From Anaeramoeba flamelloides (Eukaryota; Metamonada; Anaeramoebidae): a stretch of 64,000 nt of DNA. The notes under the pieces are model-generated. The model had not been told where the DNA came from, did no database searches, and saw only the letters and a program-made list of their open reading frames with translations. The stretch spans positions 12,896,001 through 12,960,000 of the forward strand of contig JANTQA010000023.1 of NCBI GenBank assembly GCA_027625915.1, given 5' to 3'. Positions 1 through 11,600 of the stretch are shown here, one piece after another (position 1 is the first letter of the stretch; each line of letters starts with the position of its first letter). The translations under genes were made by a program, and so were the position numbers.

Positions 1-699
1 TTAATAAAAAATTTTTGATCTTTTTTTGATTTTTTAATAAACAAATTCCTTTTAGTTTGCAAATTTTGTAATTAATATTAAGAAATTTAAGAAAAAAAAT
101 GATTTAAAATTTTTTAATCTTCCGTATTAATTCTAGATCTAACCTCAAATACCAATTTAAATCTAAAGTAATTGCGTGTGTGTGTGTTTACCGTCTTCCA
201 ATACATAATCCTTAAAAAAAAAAAATCGTTAAAATTTTGGTTTACTATCCTTACTAAGAAAAAATAATATTGAAGAATTTCAAATTCGACAAAATTACTG
301 CTTCAACCATCATTTCACCCTTGTTAATCACGTTTATTCACAATATAATCAAAATTCCAGAACTTAACAATCTTGTTACAATTGTATTTATTTTTGTTAA
401 TAGTATAACTTCAATTTTTAAAAGTCCTTTAGGCAAGTTAAAAAAAAAGTTTTATTTTTGTAAAAAAATATAACTAAATTAGATTGAAGATGAATTTTAT
501 TTTTAATTCACCTTTGAAATATCCTTGAATAGATAATAATGAATAGTTTTTAAAATGATCTATTCACCTATAAAAAGAAAAATAAAAAAATAAAAACTAA
601 TGATAAATATTCATGTTTTGGTTTGTTTTTTAATTTCAGAATTCAAAAGAATCAAACAAAATCATATATAATTTTGATCTATTTTTTTTTGAATTCTAA
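1..699. other. AT-rich DNA without a recognisable gene
   Basis: Short open frames here are low in complexity, with no domain, splice-supported exon or conserved motif. A small (GT)n run lies near 175-187. I see nothing else. Confidence 0.6.
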
Positions 700-1650
700 C
701 AAACCAAACAATGGTATCCGTCAAGTGCCTTAGAGTGTATAGCTTTTCCAGAATTTGAGAAATAACCAGACAATTTAAGAAATTTTCTTTTCATTTCACA
801 AAGTAAAAAAACGTAACAGCGGTTTTACTAAGGTTTTATGTTATGGTTGTTAAGTGTTCAAGGTTTTTTTGAGGTTTTCTGTTTTATTTCTGAAGTGTTC
901 TATGTTTTTTTTACTTTTTGAAATAAAATAGAAAACCTCAAAAAAACCTTGAACACTTCACAAATAAATAGAAAACTCAAAAAAAACTAAAGAAAATCTA
1001 TTGATTTTACGAATAAACAGAAAACCGCAAGAATATTTCACGGTAGTTTTCCAAAATTTTAAAGAAACAAATAAAATCATTGGATTTTACTATATTCTTC
1101 TAAAATCTGGAAAAGGTGTTTTTTTATTTAAGAAATAACCTGAAAATTGAATAAATTTTGGATTTGTTTCTGGAATTAAAAAAAAAGCCTAAAGAAAGTG
1201 CCCATCAAGTGCCTAGGTTTTTTTTTTAATTTCTGAAATAAATCGAAAATTAAATAAATTTTCAGTTTATTTCCAAAATTAAAAAATACCTAAAAGAAAA
1301 ATCAAAAAAAAATATGTTTATCAATTTAAAACAAAGAATAAATATTTAATAATGGAGTTAATTAATTATCCATATGTCAGAGATTTGTTCAATTTTATAT
1401 AATTTTAAAAGATAATAAAATATCTATCTTAACTATGTGAAATTTTTTTTTATCAAATTTTTTACTATTAAATTTGAAAAAATATAAAATCTTACCTAGA
1501 AAATTGGATTTCCAACATAAATTGTTAAATATCTTGAAAAAATATTTGTTAGCAAAGATTTTTTATTATCCAATAGTGTTTATTAGCATGGAGGTTATTA
1601 AAAAGTGTTAAATTAGCAAATCTTTATTTTTTTTTTTTTTTTTTTGAATA
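700..1650 (+). repeat. Dispersed repeat family A, copy 1 (near full length)
   Basis: This copy begins near a 'gtcaagtgcct' motif and contains alternating 'ttttctgttttattt' and 'aaataaacagaaaa' blocks that fold back on each other. For example, 856-893 pairs with about 920-958. It ends with about 280 bases that reach a T-rich tail at 1620-1646. The same order of blocks recurs at 54480-55440 and, inverted, at 47945-48760. Partial copies lie at 24840-25375, 29070-29600 and 47145-47315. No coding frame is present. It is probably a non-autonomous mobile element; the class is unknown. Confidence 0.7.
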
Positions 1651-1696
1651 TTTTTTGTCATGATTTTGCTCGAGACATGTCTCTATTCTAAGACTA

Positions 1697-1698
<2 letters not shown>

Positions 1699-1729
<31 letters not shown>
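1699..1729. repeat. (TA)n microsatellite
   Basis: About 15 perfect TA units at the downstream edge of the family A copy. From here to 2203 the DNA is AT-rich and I see no gene. Confidence 0.9.
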
Positions 1730-1731
<2 letters not shown>

Positions 1732-2203
1732 AATTTATTAAAAAAATTGAGAAAATGATTTTGTATTTGGTTATTATTATCTTGAATTGGTAGATTAATT
1801 GTCTCTTATATCCCTAATTTCTACATTTTTGTTTAGAAATTTCAATGAAGAATGATAATTTTCGAATTCATTATCTAATGACGAGATAAATAATGAGTTG
1901 TTATTTTGATTGATTTTTTTCTTTGTTTATTTTTATTAATTTAGATTAACTCTTGAATTCACAAATTTTGTTTTTTTTTTCAAAGTATGACCAAACCCAA
2001 AGAAATTGATTTTTCTAAAGTTTAAGTTGTCCAAATAAAATTGAAAAAAAAAAAAGAAAAAAGGAAAATCACAAGTTTATAAACTGTTACTAAAACAAGA
2101 ATAATTTTTTTTTTATATATTTTTGTAAAATTTTTAAAAAGATTTGTGTATAAAAAAAATAAAAAAGCAAATTTTGGAAAAAATAAAAGTCTTTAGAATT
2201 GAA

Positions 2204-3391
2204 TCAATTTTCTATAGAATTTACTAAAAGCTCAAATTGGGTTAAAAACAGTTCGTCTGTAGAACTTGGATTTTTAACTGAATAATAGCTCCCCTTTGGA
2301 ACGGAGAAATAGGATCCTTCTGTTAACTGTTTCTTTTCTTTGCTAAGGGAAACTTTTGCGGTGCCCCTTGCAATATACCAAACTTCTCGATGTGTGGTTT
2401 TTTTAGGAAGCTTTTCGCCGCCTTTTGGAATTATCACTGAACGTGATCTACATTCAGGAACACTGATCCCTTCACCAACCTTATATGTTTTTTTCCCTCT
2501 AGATTTGATGTTTTTATAAGAGATATCTTTTTCTCTTTTGGTTAAGAGATCAACAAGTGCTGTTGTTTTATTGGATCCTTTTTTTGTTTTTTTTGTTTTT
2601 TTTTCCTTTTCCTTTTCTTGATCTTTCACTTTTTTCTTTTTTTTTTCCTTATTTTTTTTTTCATTTTCGGATTCAGAATCAGAGTTTTCAGAATTTTTGG
2701 TGTTATCAGAACTTTCAGTGCTAGGATCATTGAATTTTTTCTTTTTTGATTTGCTTGTCTTTGTCTTTGTCTTTGTCTTTGTCTTTGGTTTTTTTTTCTC
2801 ATTTTTTTCTTTCTTTTGCCTTTCTATTTCCATTTCCGAACTTTCTGAACCCTCTGAAGAAGAAGTAGAAGAAGAGTGTGTTTCTTGTTTAGAGCTGACT
2901 GAAGTTTTATTATTTGATCTCCTGCGTTTGTCCTTCGATTTGTTCTTGTTATTTGTTAATTTAGGTTTTGATTTCAGCTTTCTCTTTCTTTCATTTGTTT
3001 TTGTCTTTGTCTTTGTCTTTGTTTTTGTTTCTTTGTCTTTTTTGGTTTGTTTGTTTGATCTTGGTTTGAGTTTTTGATTTTTTTTTGGAACTTTTTTTGT
3101 TTTTGTCTTTGTCTTGGTTTTTTTTGTTTTTGGAACCTTGTCCTCAAGAGATCCTAAGGGAACAACAGAAATCAAAATTGGATTGCCATTTTCATCGTAT
3201 TCATACACAACCCTTTCTTTCCAAAATTGCACTGGCTTTCTTCTTGTTCGCTTACTTCGCCTTAATTGTGGTTGATCTGTTTTTTCTTCTTCTCCTGAGT
3301 CAGATTCATCGTTTTTTTGAAATTCTTTCTTTTCTTTTTTTTTATATTTTTTTTTGTCTTTTTTTTTGTCTTTTTTTTTTTTCTTGGACAT
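2204..3391 (-). CDS. CENP-C (Mif2) kinetochore protein
   Basis: A 395-residue protein in one exon. Residues 43-60 carry a CENP-C motif (LRRSKRTRRKP, then FW) followed by YEYDENGNP; in known CENP-C this motif contacts the CENP-A nucleosome. The last 85 residues form the Mif2/CENP-C cupin fold: VIIPKGGEKLPKKT, then a V-x-Y-x-x-x-G strand, then FSVPKGSYYSVKN and a final FLTQFE. In the family this cupin dimerises the protein at the inner kinetochore. The middle (about 85-300) is Lys/Thr/Ser/Glu-rich, with three KTKTKT tracts from a 'tttgtc' hexamer, and is probably disordered and DNA-binding. The motif lies unusually close to the N-terminus. The start is the first ATG after an upstream stop; an upstream exon joining at the AG just before it cannot be excluded. 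Family assignment is firm. Confidence 0.9.
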   Translation of the reverse strand: MSKKKKKDKKKDKKKYKKKEKKEFQKNDESDSGEEEKTDQPQLRRSKRTRRKPVQFWKERVVYEYDENGNPILISVVPLGSLEDKVPKTKKTKTKTKTKKVPKKNQKLKPRSNKQTKKDKETKTKTKTKTKTNERKRKLKSKPKLTNNKNKSKDKRRRSNNKTSVSSKQETHSSSTSSSEGSESSEMEIERQKKEKNEKKKPKTKTKTKTKTSKSKKKKFNDPSTESSDNTKNSENSDSESENEKKNKEKKKKKVKDQEKEKEKKTKKTKKGSNKTTALVDLLTKREKDISYKNIKSRGKKTYKVGEGISVPECRSRSVIIPKGGEKLPKKTTHREVWYIARGTAKVSLSKEKKQLTEGSYFSVPKGSYYSVKNPSSTDELFLTQFELLVNSIEN

Positions 3392-3830
3392 TCTTGCAAG
3401 CCAAACCCGAAAATTTAAGAATATTAATTCTTCAAATGGGTGTTATTGTAATCAGTAAAAGTTGGAAAAGATTTTTCAAATAAATTATCACTGGCTTTAA
3501 AAATAAAAAATGAAAGGATTTGATTTATACGTTAAACATTAATTTTTAAAATTTTGATATTTTTTTAAGGAACATACCTAAAGCCAGTTATCAGTTTTTT
3601 TAGGGTTTAGTTTTGATTTTTTAGGAATTCTGATTAATTTGAAATGATTAATAAAATGATTTTGTTGATAATTTTTCAACCTAGTATTTGAATATTAAAT
3701 TGTGTCAAATGTTTAATTTCTTTTCCAGATTTTTCTTGAATAAATTGGGTTCTCAAAGAAGTTGTTTGTAATTTAAAAACTCTATTTGAAAAAGGAAATT
3801 GAAAAAAGAAGTGAAATTTTTTCCTATTTA

Positions 3831-4305
3831 CAGTGGTGTAAATAACCCCTGTTGACATCCTTTAACCCATTACTAAAATTTAACTAATGTTTTTTTCTTC
3901 AGATTTGGGTATAGGAATACCAGAAGGTAGTTATATGTTCTTGGTTTGTATTTAAAAGGACTTTAGAGGTTATATCTTTAATTAATCAAAAAAGTTAAAT
4001 AATATTAAATGCTTTAGTTTCAAAAAATTCGTCATATTTTTAAAATTACCAAGATTAAATGATTTTTTTTCTGAAAACCAAAAAAAGAACTTTTTCTCAT
4101 TATCGTGTCAAAAAATAACATTTTAATCTTTCAATATCTTCATAATTATTTTTTAAAATTTATTTAATGAACCCTATTTCTTGTTTATATACTGTTGCAA
4201 TCCCATTTATTTATTTCTTTTATTCTACAGTCAACCAATATTTTTTGCAGGAGTTAAATTTTGGTAATGGGTTATAATAAAAAACACGGGTTATTTACAC
4301 CACTG
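3831..4305. mobile_element. Tc1/mariner-like MITE with CAGTGGTGTAAATAACCC ends
   Basis: Inverted ends of about 57 bases: the left starts CAGTGGTGTAAATAACCC and the right ends with its complement. A second matching block (TTAACCCATTACTAAAATTT) lies further in. TA flanks both sides (3829-3830 and 4306-4307), the usual Tc1/mariner target duplication. There is no transposase frame inside its 475 bp, so it is non-autonomous. Confidence 0.8.
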
Positions 4306-4307
4306 TA

Positions 4308-5321
4308 GAATTCAAATACCATCATTAGGATTGGTTTACTTTGGTTAAAATTATGGAGAAAAAAACACAAAATAAGGTGAATATATGAATACTTATTTTT
4401 CTTTATACAAAAAAATTTTTATTATTTAAATAGTGCTTTTGTTAAAACAACCTGTAAGAATTGTTTTATTTATATTTTAAAATAAAACTCATCCTAATTA
4501 TTTAAAGAAGAACTTAATAATAATGATCCAAGACTATGTTCAGAAACCTTAAGTAAATATTGTTTTGATTTCTTAAATTAGATTATTTAAAAATGAAATT
4601 CTTAAAGATTAAGGATCAAATGTAAATTTTTTTCTCAAAAAATTTGTTTTATTTTTGAGAAAATATCTTTTATAATAAACAAAAAACATACATTTTGAAA
4701 AATTACAAAAAATTTTCAACAAATTTTGTACCTACTTTAAATGTGATTTAAATATAAAGGATCTTATTTTCAAAATAGATTGGGAAATAGTGACATCTAT
4801 TGTGTTGTGAATTATTTTCCACCTTGAAACAATAAGTAAAAAATCACTATTTTAGACTTTTGGGTAAGTTTTTTTTTGATCACTTTTAATCTGATAAAAT
4901 TTCAGAGTGATTATAATTTTTCAATTATACAAAATTACTTCCTATAGGCATCCGAGCACTCCCAATTCTTTATGAAAATATTACTTTACAAAGTAGCAAA
5001 GAAATATTTAGAAATTATAAATTCCATTCTATTTTTATACAATATCATTACAAAAAAAAAAATAAAAAAAAAGATATAAAGCAAAACTTACTTCACATTT
5101 CTTATTCAAAAACAACACTACATTAAAGTTTCAAAGAAACATAATGCAAATAGTTAATAAGTAATCTAAACAAGATTTGTTAAATTTCTACTATTAAAAA
5201 AAGAAATCTAAAAATAAAAGATTAAATATGATACTGAACCCGAAAAATGGAGTTACCTTTGAAAGAATAAACTATTTTAAATCATTTCCAAAAAAAAAAA
5301 AGATATTAATGTTAATATTAA
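4308..5321. other. AT-rich DNA without a recognisable gene
   Basis: No open frame with domain character and no plausible exon pair seen on either strand. Confidence 0.55.
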
Positions 5322-5516
5322 AATCAGTTTGACTTTTAAGTTACATAATTTTAACAGAAAATAAGGTATAAAAAAATTAAGACTTGTGGCTGAAAATTCG
5401 AATTCAAGGAAAATAATATATGAAAAAAAATTCCAAAAAATTTACACTGATTCGTGCTTTTTTTGTTCCTGAAATTCGATTGAAAGTTTGTGTCTTAAAA
5501 GTAGAAATGATTTTAA
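5322..5516. mobile_element. MITE-like inverted repeat, 'ttaag-cacaaac' family
   Basis: The left edge (cagtttgacttttaag) and the right edge (cacaaactttcaat read on the minus strand) resemble the ends of the clean copy at 23289-23484. The element is degraded and its borders are approximate. Confidence 0.45.
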
Positions 5517-5604
5517 TCAAATGTGATAAAAGTTTGGTTAACAGAAAAAAAAAATCTCATTGGGCAGTCCTTGTAATTTGAAGTTGTATAATAATAATTA
5601 TTAT

Positions 5605-5802
5605 AATCAATTTCACTTTTAAAACACAAACTTTCAACCAAATTTATTACCCAAAAAAATCTCAAATTCAAGAATATTATTTGGAATTAATTTTAAACAA
5701 ATTATTTTACTTGGATTGGAATTTTATTCCTTAATTTGATTTTTTTTTTGTTCCTTATCTCTCGTAGAAAGTTGGTGCCCTAAAAATGTAACTGAATGTA
5801 TG
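5605..5802. mobile_element. MITE, 'ttaag-cacaaac' family
   Basis: The left arm reads caatttcacttttaaaacac. The right arm, read on the minus strand, is tacattcagttacattttta. Both match the terminal repeat of the element at 23289-23484. It has no coding capacity and sits about 90 bases from another copy of the same family. Confidence 0.6.
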
Positions 5803-5991
5803 GATTTTTAAGTTTATTTAAAAAATAAAAATAGTTTACTATATTCAATTATGATTTTTACACTTTCTATAAAGATGTTTATTGAAGTCTTTATTAATTG
5901 GATGTAGGGATGTAATCTAATTTTTAAAATTTCATTTTAAGCATCAAAGAACGAAAAAAATATATTGTTGGAAGTAATATAAGATGATGTT

Positions 5992-7247
5992 ATGTTATTT
6001 GGAAAAATGATGATTAATATCAATAGAACTCTTGAAAAATATCATTATTTTGAGTCTGGGGTATATCACATAAACGAAGAAAATAAGGACTTTTTTGAAC
6101 AAATGAAACAATATGAGGTAACATATATTTTGTGATCAACATTGCCTAAAAAAAGCAAAATTAAAAACACAACAACATCCAAAAAAAAAAAGAATTTGTT
6201 CTTTTTGTTTGTTACTTTGAAAAATTTTCTCTAGAAATATTCTTCCTAACAATATTATTATTGAAAAGATTAAAGATATATGTTTAATTGGTTAAAGTGT
6301 TTTACAAAGCTTGGTTTAAAAATCGCAGAGGTAAAATCGATCATCCAACTTTCTAATGTACTACAGTTCTCCATTCCATTTCATGTTTGTTCCCATACAC
6401 CCAAAAACTATCAAATACAAAAACCTGTATATATTTGGTATTTTTAACAATTTAGTACCTAAATGATCCACTAAAATTGACTTGAGTTGACATTGTAAAA
6501 AAAAAATATTTTTTTTGTTTAAAAATAAACTTGTAATTAATTTTTTTTTTCCTTTTCAAATTTTTTAAAAAGGGGATGGTTTCACAAATTTCAAAGAAAA
6601 AATAGACCAAACATTTTTTTTTTGGAAAAAATGAGAAAATTTTCTTCAAAAGAAAAAAAAAAAATATTCGTAACCAAATATTGTTTTCAACAAAGAGATG
6701 TGATATACTTAATTTTAAATTAGAATTGGAAAAAAAATACTTTTTTTTACCTTTATTGGTATAAATATTTTGGATCCTTGTACCAAATTATTGTTTCAAA
6801 ATCTTATAAGTTAAGGTGTGTATTCTTTTGGAAATTATGAGATAAAAATCTCAAAAAATTGATCAACATCTAAAAAAACTTTATATAACATTTATAAATT
6901 AATTTATTTGTAAAATACTTCTCGTTTTGCTCAAATATTGTTGAAAATTAGATCACAATTTTCTAACTTTACCCAATTACTTAATGATTTTAAAAGACTT
7001 GTATACTACTAACATAAATTACTAATATAAACCCCGGCAAAAGACAAAATTTTTAAAAAAACTGATTTCATTTTAGTCAAGAGGTTTCGATTCGATTGAA
7101 GCTATAACAAATAAAATTTTTCAATACCTTGATGATTTTCCAAAACCTTTCTACATCAACTACAATAAGGTCAAAAAGCTTTTAGATGGCAAATATCTTT
7201 CTAATCTATGTTTATCCAACATTATTTACATCAAATTACTTGAATAA
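5992..7247 (+). CDS. Possible two-exon small gene, unknown function
   Basis: Exon 1 would be 5992-6117 (42 codons from the first ATG after a stop, through RTLEKYHYFESGVYHINEE and FFEQMKQYE) and ends at a GTAACA donor in phase 0. Exon 2 would be 7077-7247, entered after TTTTAG in phase 0; it encodes SRGFDSIEAITNKIFQYLDD and further residues, ending in KLLE and TAA. Joined, this gives about 98 residues with mixed, non-low-complexity composition, unlike the surrounding DNA. The intron would be about 960 bases. I do not recognise the product. A short homeodomain helix-3-like stretch lies inside the proposed intron at 6290-6340 but does not splice in frame. The model rests only on splice phase and composition. 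Confidence 0.35.
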
Positions 7248-8612
7248 AAGGTTTGGATTTATTAAAAATAAAAAGCTTATCAATTGAAAAAAACAGAAAT
7301 ATCAAATAAATTATTTCGAAAAAATTACATTATTTTATTGGTTTTGAAGATAAATAAATAAAAAAATATTGTTTGGTTTTAATTTCTAACACAAATAAGT
7401 TTGAAACAAATGAAAAGGTAGTAACAGAAACTACACAATTTTTTCAATTGTTTTTCTATCTGCTTTAAGTTGATTACTATTATTTCAAAATTTTTTAAAG
7501 GTTTAAACAATCAGAACGCACATAAAGAAAATATTGCTTTATCCAACTTTGAAAAATAATTTTGGCTATTTGGTTTGTGAAAGTTAATTTGAAAAAGTCT
7601 GACAAATGGGTTTGTAGTTCTCTATCTCTATCTTTTCCTACAATTAACAAACTTTGGGAGAACTCTTTGAAATACTTTTAACAATTTTTTTTAATATTAC
7701 TTTTTTGAATTACTTTATGATCGAAAATAAACGATAACATAAGCAAACAAAAATAAAAAATTTTAAATGATTTATAAAGTTCATATTCACACCAATTCCT
7801 TTTTAACATTCTTGGTCTTTGAAATTAAAAAAAGGATCAACTTTCAGTTGTATTTCTTTTTTTTAATTCTGTTAGATCCAACCTTAATTTAGAATTATTA
7901 GTGTTTGAAAATAATACCAAGATATAAAGCAAAAAGGTATCAACCAAATAAATCGAAACAACAAATTATAATCTTCCTCATGGAAATTTCTGAGATAAAA
8001 TAAAAACGTAAAACGAAAATTTATTCGATTTATTTATTCTAAAACCGGCAAAAATTCACCAAAAATTTTATTCAAACAAAATCTATCTGTTTACTCAAAG
8101 AATTCCTTTAATTCTAATCTAAAATTTGAAAAATATTTTAAGAATCTTTTCTTAGTTACTTTTAATTTCACAACGAAAATTTCTTTAATTTTGCAAAATA
8201 TTTTTAGGAAAATTGATTTTCCTATTCATAAATTTGATTTTTAACTTTCACATTCTTAAGTAACAACAGTGTTCAAATTACCATAATCATCACTCTTGAA
8301 TTTTCAGGTTTCAAGGAATCAAATAACATTTCTTTTGTAAAAAAATCTAATTTTATCTGTCAAAAAGTATCAAAAGTAATTACTTTAATTCAAAAAAGAA
8401 ATGTTGAGAAAAACCAAAATAGAAAAAGAAAGTAACTTATAACCAAATTATAAAAGGTATGAGAGTCCAAGATTTTTTTTTAATAATGAATCAACAAATT
8501 ATTAAACAAAAAACGAAACACCATTGCATCTTTTGTGCTAAAAACACTTTCATTCAAAGAAAACATTTAATACACCCAAAAATATTTTGGAATTATCATT
8601 TTTTTTTTACTA
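7248..8612. other. AT-rich DNA upstream of the villin-like gene
   Basis: No coding exon recognised. The part nearest 8613 presumably holds the promoter and 5' untranslated region of the plus-strand villin-like gene, but no element can be named. Confidence 0.5.
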
Positions 8613-11600
8613 ATGTTTTTTGTAAATTTAATAATAGGTGGTTCTATTTTGGTCTTAATTGCTTTGGCACTTTTGTTTCTACTTTATTTCATAATAAGGA
8701 AATCCAAAGCTAAAAAAACAAGACTAACAAAGGGTGGGACACGCTCAGGATCTGAGCTTCAATCTGATAAGTCAAACAAAATACAAAATGGTGGGAAAAA
8801 AAATGTTCTTCAAAAAGAAAAAGAAAAAGAAAAGGAAAAGGAAAAGGAAAAGACTTTGATTGATGAAAAAAGGAGTTTACAGCTTCCTGTGAATCCAATT
8901 CAAAAACCTGAAACGATTATCCAACACAAAAGCAAAATACAGAAATTGGGAATTACAAAACAAGAAACTCGAAATTTAGAAATCTCTTCAACAAGCAAAA
9001 TTGATTTTTTGAGAGAAACTGAAACAAAAACAGAGTCAAGCAAAAAGGAAAAAGAGGAAAACACGATCAAAGAAAAAGAAATTCAAATTGATGATGGAGC
9101 TGAAAAAATAATAATTGAAATCAAAGAAAAAAATGAATTGGAAAACAAACCAAAGATCCAAAAAGAAGAAAAACAAAAAAACCCAGTACTTTCAAGCACG
9201 TCAAAAATTGAAAAGAAGTTGCAAGGAAAAACCGAACAAAATTTTAACAAACAAAAAAAAGATAAAATCAAACAAAAAGAAACACAAGTTAATCAAGAAA
9301 AACCCTTAAATGCTCAAAAAAGCACAACAGAGCAAAATACTAAGCCAAGGGATCCAAAACCTGTGTCAACGAAAAAATCTTTACCAAACACACCAAAACC
9401 GAAAAATATCAAAAAAGTAAATTCAAGAATTTCCTTTTGGGAAAGCACATCAAAAGTCAATAACAAACAACACGAACCCAGAATTAATAAAAAACCAAAC
9501 TCTTTAAAGAAAGTTAATATTCCAAAATTTTCACCAAAAACCCAAAAAAGAAATCAATTAAAAATGGAAGAAAATAAAATTGAAAAAAATAATAAAAAAC
9601 TAAAAACTGAGGAGATCAAACCAAAGGAAAAAAATGTTTCCAAGGACAAATATCTAGTAAAAAATAAACAAAACAAGGACAAAGATCAAGAAAAAGTTGG
9701 AATTAAAGATAACGGAAAAGTAAATGAAAAAGAGAAAGAAAGGAGCAGAGCTTTTATAGAAAAAAGACAATTAATACAAGATTTATATAAAAATAAAATG
9801 AAAAATTTACACCAATCTAAATTTAAACCTGAACAAAAAGAGGAATCAAAAGAAGGGAACAGAAGAAAAGAAGATAGAGAAGTCAAAGCAGAACATGACA
9901 AAGAAGCAAAACAAGCAAAGGGAGTAAAAGAAGTCAAAGAAATAAAACAATTAAAAAAGGTAAAAGAATCAAAAGAAGAAATCCAAGTAAAAGAAGAAAG
10001 GAAAGAACCGAAGAGAGATCAAGAGACATTTCAAAATAGAGAAGAAAGAGGTGATTATTTTAATGAGATGAAAAAAAATTTTTTCCTTAGTTTTCAAAAT
10101 TCGATACAAAAAAAACAAAATGAAACTGAAGAAGAGAAACAAAAAAAAAACCAACCAAAAAAACTAACTCATATTAAAAGGCCTAAAAGAAGGAATGTTA
10201 GGCGGCGTACAAACTTAAAAACTGATCATTTAGATTTGGTTGATCCAAAAAAAGCTGCAGGATCTAAGCCCAAATCTAAAACGAAATCTAAAAAGAAAAA
10301 GAAATCTAATCATAAAACGAGGTCTAAAAAATCAATGAAGTTTAACACCCTAAGCGAGGGCATTCCTATAAACGAAATTAGGAATTTAAAAAACAGATTA
10401 AAAAAAACACAGAATACAATTCATATAGAACAATCAGCAATGCTTGGAAAGGCTGGAAATGAAGTGTTACAAAATGGCAAAAGTGCAAATCCGGTGGCAG
10501 TAAATTACAACTTTAAATTATATCAAATTCGAGGCAAAAAGAATATCAGGATAACCTTGGTTGAGCCAACGATTGAGAGTTTAAATAAAGAAGACGTCTT
10601 TATTATTGAAACAAAACAAATTATTTATATATGGTGTGGTGAGAATAGTAATAGAATTGAACGTGGGGTAGGGCTAGATTTTGGAAACAAAATAAAAACA
10701 CAGGTGCATTCTGGAAGACCCAAATTAGTCACCCTGGTTGATGGTGAAAACGACTTAGCAGAAGGTGAGGATTTTGAAAAAAAAAAGGAACAATTACGAA
10801 ATAAAAACTTTACAAAGGATTATGATCAAAGATATGCCAAACCCTTTTGGAAACTCTTTGGGGGGGTATGGAAATAAATCACTGATCAAAGAAAAGAATA
10901 AATTAGCTCTTAATAAACTTGAATACGAAAGTTGGTGGGTTCAGCAAATAGAGTTATATCAATTTCAACTTGGTGGAGAATTGAATAAAATATCCACTGG
11001 CTTGGTTAAAGATAAAAAGGATTTGGACACGGCGGCGGTCTATGTACTGGTTTCTTGCTCGGGAGCATTTTTATGGGTAGGCAAGAAAGTGAAATGGGGG
11101 GTTAAGACAGGAGTCAAGAAAGGCGACACAGGAATTGACAACAAGGTTTAATTTACCTGCATGGAACCCAATTAAAAGGAATTTTGAAAATGGAGAAGAT
11201 CCAATCTTTAAACAACACTTTCTCCTTTGGCCAGACACCTTGATGATCGCAGTGGCTTCACCAAAGCTCCGATCAAATAAAGCCAGGATAAACAAAAGGC
11301 AGCAGTTTGACTTCTCAAAGATGCTGAAAGTTGAGAACAAGGAGGAAATTCTGCCAAATGATGGATCAGGGAAGAGCACCATATGGTGGGTTGATCAAAA
11401 CAACAAGTACCCCTTAGAGGAACGCTACTATGGCCATTTTTGCCAACACCAGTCCTATTTAATACACTATAAATATGTTCCCGAGCAAGGGAAGGAATAC
11501 CACTGTTTATTCTTTTGGCAAGGAAGAGACTCACCAATTACAGAAAAGGGCGCAAGTGCAGTTTTAACAATTGAAATGGACAACAACACTTTTGGTGGCG

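Noticed and set aside
2697-3483. Plus-strand open frames opposite CENP-C with FVFVFV repeats
   Set aside because: They are the antisense of the Lys/Thr repeat tracts of CENP-C and show no independent motif.
9083-10154. Open frames opposite and overlapping the Lys/Glu-rich part of the villin-like gene
   Set aside because: Shadows of low-complexity coding sequence; they are in other frames or on the other strand without domains.
10866-10906. A 41-base GT-AG intron at the first villin break
   Set aside because: Removing it leaves the wrong frame for the following conserved gelsolin sequence.
10860-11101. Programmed frameshifting as an explanation for the villin breaks
   Set aside because: The breaks in this and other genes need changes in both directions, lie in different bases (G, A, T) and show no shared slippery motif; consensus indels are simpler.
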